From: Erysipelotrichaceae bacterium
GTDB taxonomy: Bacteria; Bacillota_I; Bacilli_A; Erysipelotrichales; Erysipelotrichaceae
NCBI GenBank assembly: GCA_030536365.1
Contig: JAUNQE010000003.1
Coordinates: forward strand, 1-36,086
Direction: 5' to 3'
Length of the DNA stretch: 36,086 nucleotides
The translations under genes were made by a program, and so were the position numbers. Shown piece after piece: positions 32,714 through 36,086 of this stretch (position 1 is the stretch's first letter; each line of letters begins with the position of its first letter). The notes under the pieces were generated by a model. The model saw nothing but the letters and a program-made list of their open reading frames with translations. It ran no database searches and was not told the DNA's origin.

Positions 32714-33435
32714 TGGATAAAACACTTGTATTCCGAAAACCCGAAGATGTGATCAATGCCGTAGAGACCTACGGCATTGTGCCGTTTTTTCGCAACCGGA
32801 TCAGCGGTTTCTCGATCGAGGAACATACGCCCGCAGATCTCTGGTTCACCGAATTCCCGGGACCCTGGGAATGGAAAGGGGCGATCCTGCGCAGCGGCTG
32901 CTATTACGGAAAATTCTTCGAGAACCGGGCGGCCTATATCTCCGCGGAACTCTTCCCGGATTTCGCGAACTTCCGCCGTGACGGCTATGATTACGATGCC
33001 CGTATGGAAGACGGTCTGGGAGATGAGCAGGATTATGTGATCCTGCAGACCCTGAGCAATTACGAAGGGATCCTCAGCCGGGCTTTGAAAAAGAAGACGG
33101 GCTATTTCGGGAAAGAGGGGAAAAGCGGATTTGAGAGCCGTATTACCCGCCTGCAGATGCAGGGGTATGTGACGATCCAGGATTTTGAGTACGACCTTGA
33201 TAAACATGGCAAACCGTACGGCTGGGGCGTTGCCCGCTATACGACTCCCGAGAATTCCCGGGGTGAGGAATTTACCGAAAAGGTCTACCTCCGCAAACCG
33301 GAAGAATCCTACGCGATCCTCTTCAACAAACTGAAAAGCATTTTCCCGGAAGAAAGCGATCAGACGATCGCCCGCTTCCTGAACTATAAAGACCGGCACC
33401 TAAAAAAGGTTCCGGCGGAGAGAATACTGTTATAA
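32713..33435 (+). CDS. AlkZ-related protein
   Basis: A 240-aa cytoplasmic protein similar, from memory, to the group annotated as AlkZ-related: GFSIEEHTPADLWFTEFPGPWEWK near the start, YYGKFFENRAAYIS, FANFRRDGYDYDARMEDG, and SRITRLQMQGYVTIQDFEY with PYGWGVARYTTPE. AlkZ enzymes are DNA glycosylases, but this shorter group has no proven activity. I choose ATG 32713, which overlaps the lipoprotein stop; an in-frame TTG at 32695 lies inside that gene. No Shine-Dalgarno is present, so termination-reinitiation is likely. Confidence 0.75.
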   Translation: MDKTLVFRKPEDVINAVETYGIVPFFRNRISGFSIEEHTPADLWFTEFPGPWEWKGAILRSGCYYGKFFENRAAYISAELFPDFANFRRDGYDYDARMEDGLGDEQDYVILQTLSNYEGILSRALKKKTGYFGKEGKSGFESRITRLQMQGYVTIQDFEYDLDKHGKPYGWGVARYTTPENSRGEEFTEKVYLRKPEESYAILFNKLKSIFPEESDQTIARFLNYKDRHLKKVPAERILL

Positions 33436-33448
33436 TAAGACAAGGTGA
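33428..33448 (+). promoter_or_regulatory. murD promoter and RBS
   Basis: TGTTATAAT (33428-33436) is a perfect extended -10 and contains the stop codon of the preceding gene (33433-33435). AAGGTGA (33442-33448) serves ATG 33454. Leader about 11 bases. Confidence 0.7.
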
Positions 33449-33453
33449 TTTCT

Positions 33454-34788
33454 ATGGAACTGAACAAAAAGAAAATACTGGTCATCGGAGAAGCCAGAAG
33501 CGGTATCGCAGCTCTTAAGCTGCTGTATAAGCTCGGCGCCCGCGATCTGACCTTAACAGAACGTAAAGATTTTAAAGAAACAGAGCTGCTCGCACAGCTC
33601 GGTGTCAAATGCGTCCCGCAGACAGACGAGGTCTTCAAAGAGAACTGGGATCTCGTGATCAAGAACCCCGGTGTGCCGCCGGTCAGTCCTTTCATCGTTG
33701 ATATGAAAAACCGCGGGATCGAAGTGATCACAGAGATCGAACTTGCCTGGCGCTATATGAAACCGCAGCACATCTTTGCGATCACCGGCACGAACGGCAA
33801 AACGACCACAACGACCCTGGCCTATGAATTTCTGAAAAAGACCTATGGCGACAAAGCGCATGTCGGCGGCAATATCGGAACGCCTCTGTGCGAGATCGTT
33901 CTGGATGCCGATCTTCTGAATAACGAGGGACATTACATCGCTCTTGAGATCAGCAACGCGCAGCTGGCGGATATCGTCGGTTTCCGCGCGGAGGTCTCCG
34001 CGATCATGAACCTGACGCCGGATCATATCGACTTCATGGGAAGTCTCGAGAATTACTATCTCTCCAAGACCCGCGTCTATGAAAACAGCCTTAAAGAGGA
34101 CGTCTTTATCGAGAATATCGACGATCCGGTCCTGAAGGAATATCTGGAAAAACGCCCGCTGCCGTGCCGCAGCCGCAGCATCTCCCTGGAGAAAGAGGCG
34201 GATGCCTGGTTTGACGGCGAACGTCTGCTGCTGGATGGCGAAGAACTGGTGAAGCTTGAAGAAGTAAAACTTCCGGGCAAGCATAACCTGCAGAATATCC
34301 TGGTCGCCGCATCCGGCGCCTATGAGCTCGGTGTGCCGCGTGAGGACTTACGCGCAGTCATCCGCGCTTTTGAGGGTGTCGAGCACCGTATCGAATTCGT
34401 CCGCGAGATCGCCGGTGTGCGTTATTACAACGATTCCAAGGGAACCAATACCGACGCGACGATCACCGCGCTGAAATCCTTCGATCACGGTGTGATCCTG
34501 CTCGTCGGCGGCTTCGAAAAAGGTCTCCCGATGGATGAAATGAAAAAGTATCTCGGGCCGGTCAAGAAAGTCATCGGCTATGGCGCTTCCGGCAGACGCA
34601 TCGCGACGGATCTCGTCGGCGATGCTGCTTCGATCGTCACAGATCTTCCGGAAGCCGTAAATCTCGCGAAGGAGTTCGCGGAAGCAGGGGACACTGTCCT
34701 GCTTTCCCCGACAACATCCTCCTTCGACCAGTATTCTTCCTTTGAGGAAAGAGGACGCCATTTCAAGGCGATCGTGAATGCCTTATGA
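33454..34788 (+). CDS. murD: UDP-N-acetylmuramoylalanine-D-glutamate ligase
   Basis: A 444-aa Mur ligase that adds D-Glu to UDP-MurNAc-L-Ala in the cytoplasm. It shows the N-terminal Rossmann part (KKILVIGEARSGIAALKLL), the ATP loop AITGTNGKTTTT near residue 110, the NLTPDHIDFMGS segment, GVEHRIEFV and YNDSKGTNTDATI. ATG 33454 is preferred over GTG 33445, which overlaps the ribosome-binding site. Its last codons overlap murI by ATGA, placing D-Glu synthesis and D-Glu addition in one transcript, a sensible pairing. Confidence 0.96.
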   Translation: MELNKKKILVIGEARSGIAALKLLYKLGARDLTLTERKDFKETELLAQLGVKCVPQTDEVFKENWDLVIKNPGVPPVSPFIVDMKNRGIEVITEIELAWRYMKPQHIFAITGTNGKTTTTTLAYEFLKKTYGDKAHVGGNIGTPLCEIVLDADLLNNEGHYIALEISNAQLADIVGFRAEVSAIMNLTPDHIDFMGSLENYYLSKTRVYENSLKEDVFIENIDDPVLKEYLEKRPLPCRSRSISLEKEADAWFDGERLLLDGEELVKLEEVKLPGKHNLQNILVAASGAYELGVPREDLRAVIRAFEGVEHRIEFVREIAGVRYYNDSKGTNTDATITALKSFDHGVILLVGGFEKGLPMDEMKKYLGPVKKVIGYGASGRRIATDLVGDAASIVTDLPEAVNLAKEFAEAGDTVLLSPTTSSFDQYSSFEERGRHFKAIVNAL

Positions 34789-35573
34789 GTGAACAGTATA
34801 TCGGTGTATTCGATTCCGGTGTCGGCGGACTGACCGTCTTTAAAAGCATCATGGAGTCGATGCCTTCGGAGAACCTGCTGTATTTCGGTGATACAGCCCA
34901 CGTTCCCTACGGCACCAAATCCGAAAAGCAGATCCGCAAATTCGTTCTGAACGATGTGGCCTTTCTGCATCGTTTTCCCTTAAAGGCGATCGTGATCGCC
35001 TGCAATACCGCGGATTCGGTCGCCGGACAGCTTCTGCGCGAGACCTATCCTGAAGAAAAGATCTTCGGTGTCATTGAACCGGCAGCCGCGGAAGCGGTAC
35101 GCTCGACCGCCAATAAAAAGATCGGGATCATGGCCACAAAGGCGACCGTCGCCTCCAAGGCCTATGACCGCGCGATCCTGGCGGAGGATCCGGAGATGGA
35201 TCTCATCTCCGTTCCCTGCCCGCTGCTGGTGCCGCTGGTCGAAAATGGACGTTTTGAAAAAGATGATCCGGTCGTCCGAATGGTCCTAAGCGAATACCTG
35301 GAACCGCTGATCCGCTATGGTGTGGATACAATTGTGCTCGGCTGCACGCATTATCCGCTTTTAAAGGAAGCGATCCAGTCCCTGGTCCCGGAGATCCATC
35401 TGATCTCCTCTTCCGATGCCGCCGCAAAAGTGCTGAAAGAAGCATTCCCGGCAGAAGAGGGGCAGGGCATCCGCCGCTACTTTGTCAGCGATGACAGGCA
35501 GCAGTTCGCGGATAACGCGTCCCGCTTTATTCCCGATCTGCATGGCGAAATCGAACAAGTAACTCTCGAATAA
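34785..35573 (+). CDS. murI: Glutamate racemase
   Basis: A 262-aa enzyme that makes D-glutamate for peptidoglycan. It starts GVFDSGVGGLTVFKSI, and has the two catalytic Cys motifs ACNTAD (about residue 74) and LGCTHYPLL (about residue 186), plus GVIEPAA. Length is normal. It is coupled to murD through a 4-base overlap, so the product and its user are made together. Confidence 0.95.
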   Translation: MSEQYIGVFDSGVGGLTVFKSIMESMPSENLLYFGDTAHVPYGTKSEKQIRKFVLNDVAFLHRFPLKAIVIACNTADSVAGQLLRETYPEEKIFGVIEPAAAEAVRSTANKKIGIMATKATVASKAYDRAILAEDPEMDLISVPCPLLVPLVENGRFEKDDPVVRMVLSEYLEPLIRYGVDTIVLGCTHYPLLKEAIQSLVPEIHLISSSDAAAKVLKEAFPAEEGQGIRRYFVSDDRQQFADNASRFIPDLHGEIEQVTLE

Positions 35574-35575
35574 GA

Positions 35576-35601
35576 TATAATAGGATTGTTTGGAAAAGGA
35601 G
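35576..35601 (+). promoter_or_regulatory. Promoter and RBS of the DUF362 gene
   Basis: TATAAT (35576-35581) directly after the murI stop; AAAAGGAG (35594-35601) serves ATG 35609. No clear -35. Confidence 0.6.
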
Positions 35602-35608
35602 TGTGTAT

Positions 35609-36086
35609 ATGTCAGAAATCAAAGCAGCAACTGACGGTAACATCTACGTACCGGCCGAAAAACGTACCGGCAACGAATCGATCGTTTACTTTACAAGAGA
35701 TATCTCCCCGGAAGGCATCATGAAAGCGTATGAGAAAGTCTGCGCCAACATGACCGGCAAAGTCGCGATCAAGCTTCATACCGGTGAAAAGAACGGTCCG
35801 AACTTCACCCCGGCAAGCTGGGTCAAGAAAGTCATGGAGAACGAACCGACCCTGAAGGACGCGACGATCGTCGAAACGAATACCTTCTATGTCGGCGATC
35901 GCTACACGACCGAAGAGCATCGTGAAACACTGAAAGTCAACGGCTGGGATTTCTGTCCGGTCGATATCATGGATGAGGAAGGAACAGTCGATCTTCCGGT
36001 CGAAGGCGGTAAATGGTTCGACCATATGACTCACGGTTCCCATATGACCCAGTACGATTCCCTGTTTGTGCTGACCCACTTCAAGG
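35609..36086 (+). CDS. DUF362 domain protein, 3' end missing
   Basis: The first 159 residues of a gene running off the window; no stop is reached. The visible part has VAIKLHTGEKNGPNF near residues 50-65 and ends in LFVLTHFKG, both typical of DUF362 proteins, which often carry a ferredoxin-like [4Fe-4S] region at the C-terminus; that part is outside the window. Function of the family is uncertain. It follows murI by 35 bases but has its own TATAAT and a good ribosome-binding site. Confidence 0.85.
   Translation, partial: MSEIKAATDGNIYVPAEKRTGNESIVYFTRDISPEGIMKAYEKVCANMTGKVAIKLHTGEKNGPNFTPASWVKKVMENEPTLKDATIVETNTFYVGDRYTTEEHRETLKVNGWDFCPVDIMDEEGTVDLPVEGGKWFDHMTHGSHMTQYDSLFVLTHFK

Noticed and set aside
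1-36086. CRISPR arrays, tRNA, rRNA, insertion sequences, prophage or att sites
   Set aside because: No regularly spaced direct repeats, cloverleaf-like segments, transposase or integrase motifs were seen on either strand.

Overview
This window looks like a stretch of chromosome from a monoderm Bacillota, probably an anaerobe related to the Erysipelotrichia. That placement is an inference from gene content: a DarA-type c-di-AMP receptor, FtsEX coupled to a secreted hydrolase, MurD-MurI, an XpaC-like protein, a potassium-dependent membrane pyrophosphatase, and extended -10 promoters. I see no rRNA, tRNA, CRISPR array, insertion sequence or prophage. Coding density is very high, with many 4-base ATGA overlaps and stop codons built into terminator hairpins.

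Layout. 1-1.3 kb: darA (minus) diverges from a YitT-family membrane protein. 1.3-5.8 kb: a division and wall-remodelling operon, ftsE, ftsX, a coiled-coil M23 peptidase and an S41 protease, closed by a terminator. 5.8-9.6 kb: uvrB, a GNAT/alpha-beta hydrolase fusion and a PD-(D/E)XK-like protein. 9.6-14.5 kb: MoxR ATPase, DUF58 protein and a large membrane protein with two transglutaminase-like domains, the first of which has lost its catalytic Cys and His. A 29-residue cationic hydrophobic miniprotein follows, with its ribosome-binding site inside a hairpin. 14.6-21.8 kb: an LCM-type methyltransferase behind a palindromic operator, a macro-domain/HTH protein, a VWA protein, then sbcD and sbcC.

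21.9-25.8 kb: a GT4 glycosyltransferase (minus) diverges from a membrane pyrophosphatase across a 172-bp region with two palindromes; a histidine phosphatase lies on the minus strand. 25.8-31.3 kb: the least familiar part. It holds an acidic repeat protein with two CCC triplets (minus), an unrecognised 287-aa protein, and a tightly coupled three-gene operon: XpaC-like membrane protein, unknown 174-aa protein, and a tandem AAA+ protein whose first domain has lost its Walker residues. 31.4-33.4 kb: a small membrane protein, a lipoprotein and an AlkZ-related protein. 33.4 kb to the end: murD, murI and a DUF362 protein cut by the window edge.

Two signals cross the whole window. First, most recognisable promoters are TGnTAnaAT extended -10 elements with no clear -35. 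Second, five genes (yitT-like, uvrB, macro, xpaC-like, 31368 membrane protein) have the -10 hexamer only 6 to 8 bases before the ATG and no Shine-Dalgarno sequence, which predicts leaderless mRNAs. Best candidates for something undescribed are the XpaC/174-aa/pseudo-AAA operon, the hairpin-gated miniprotein, and the leaderless promoter class.
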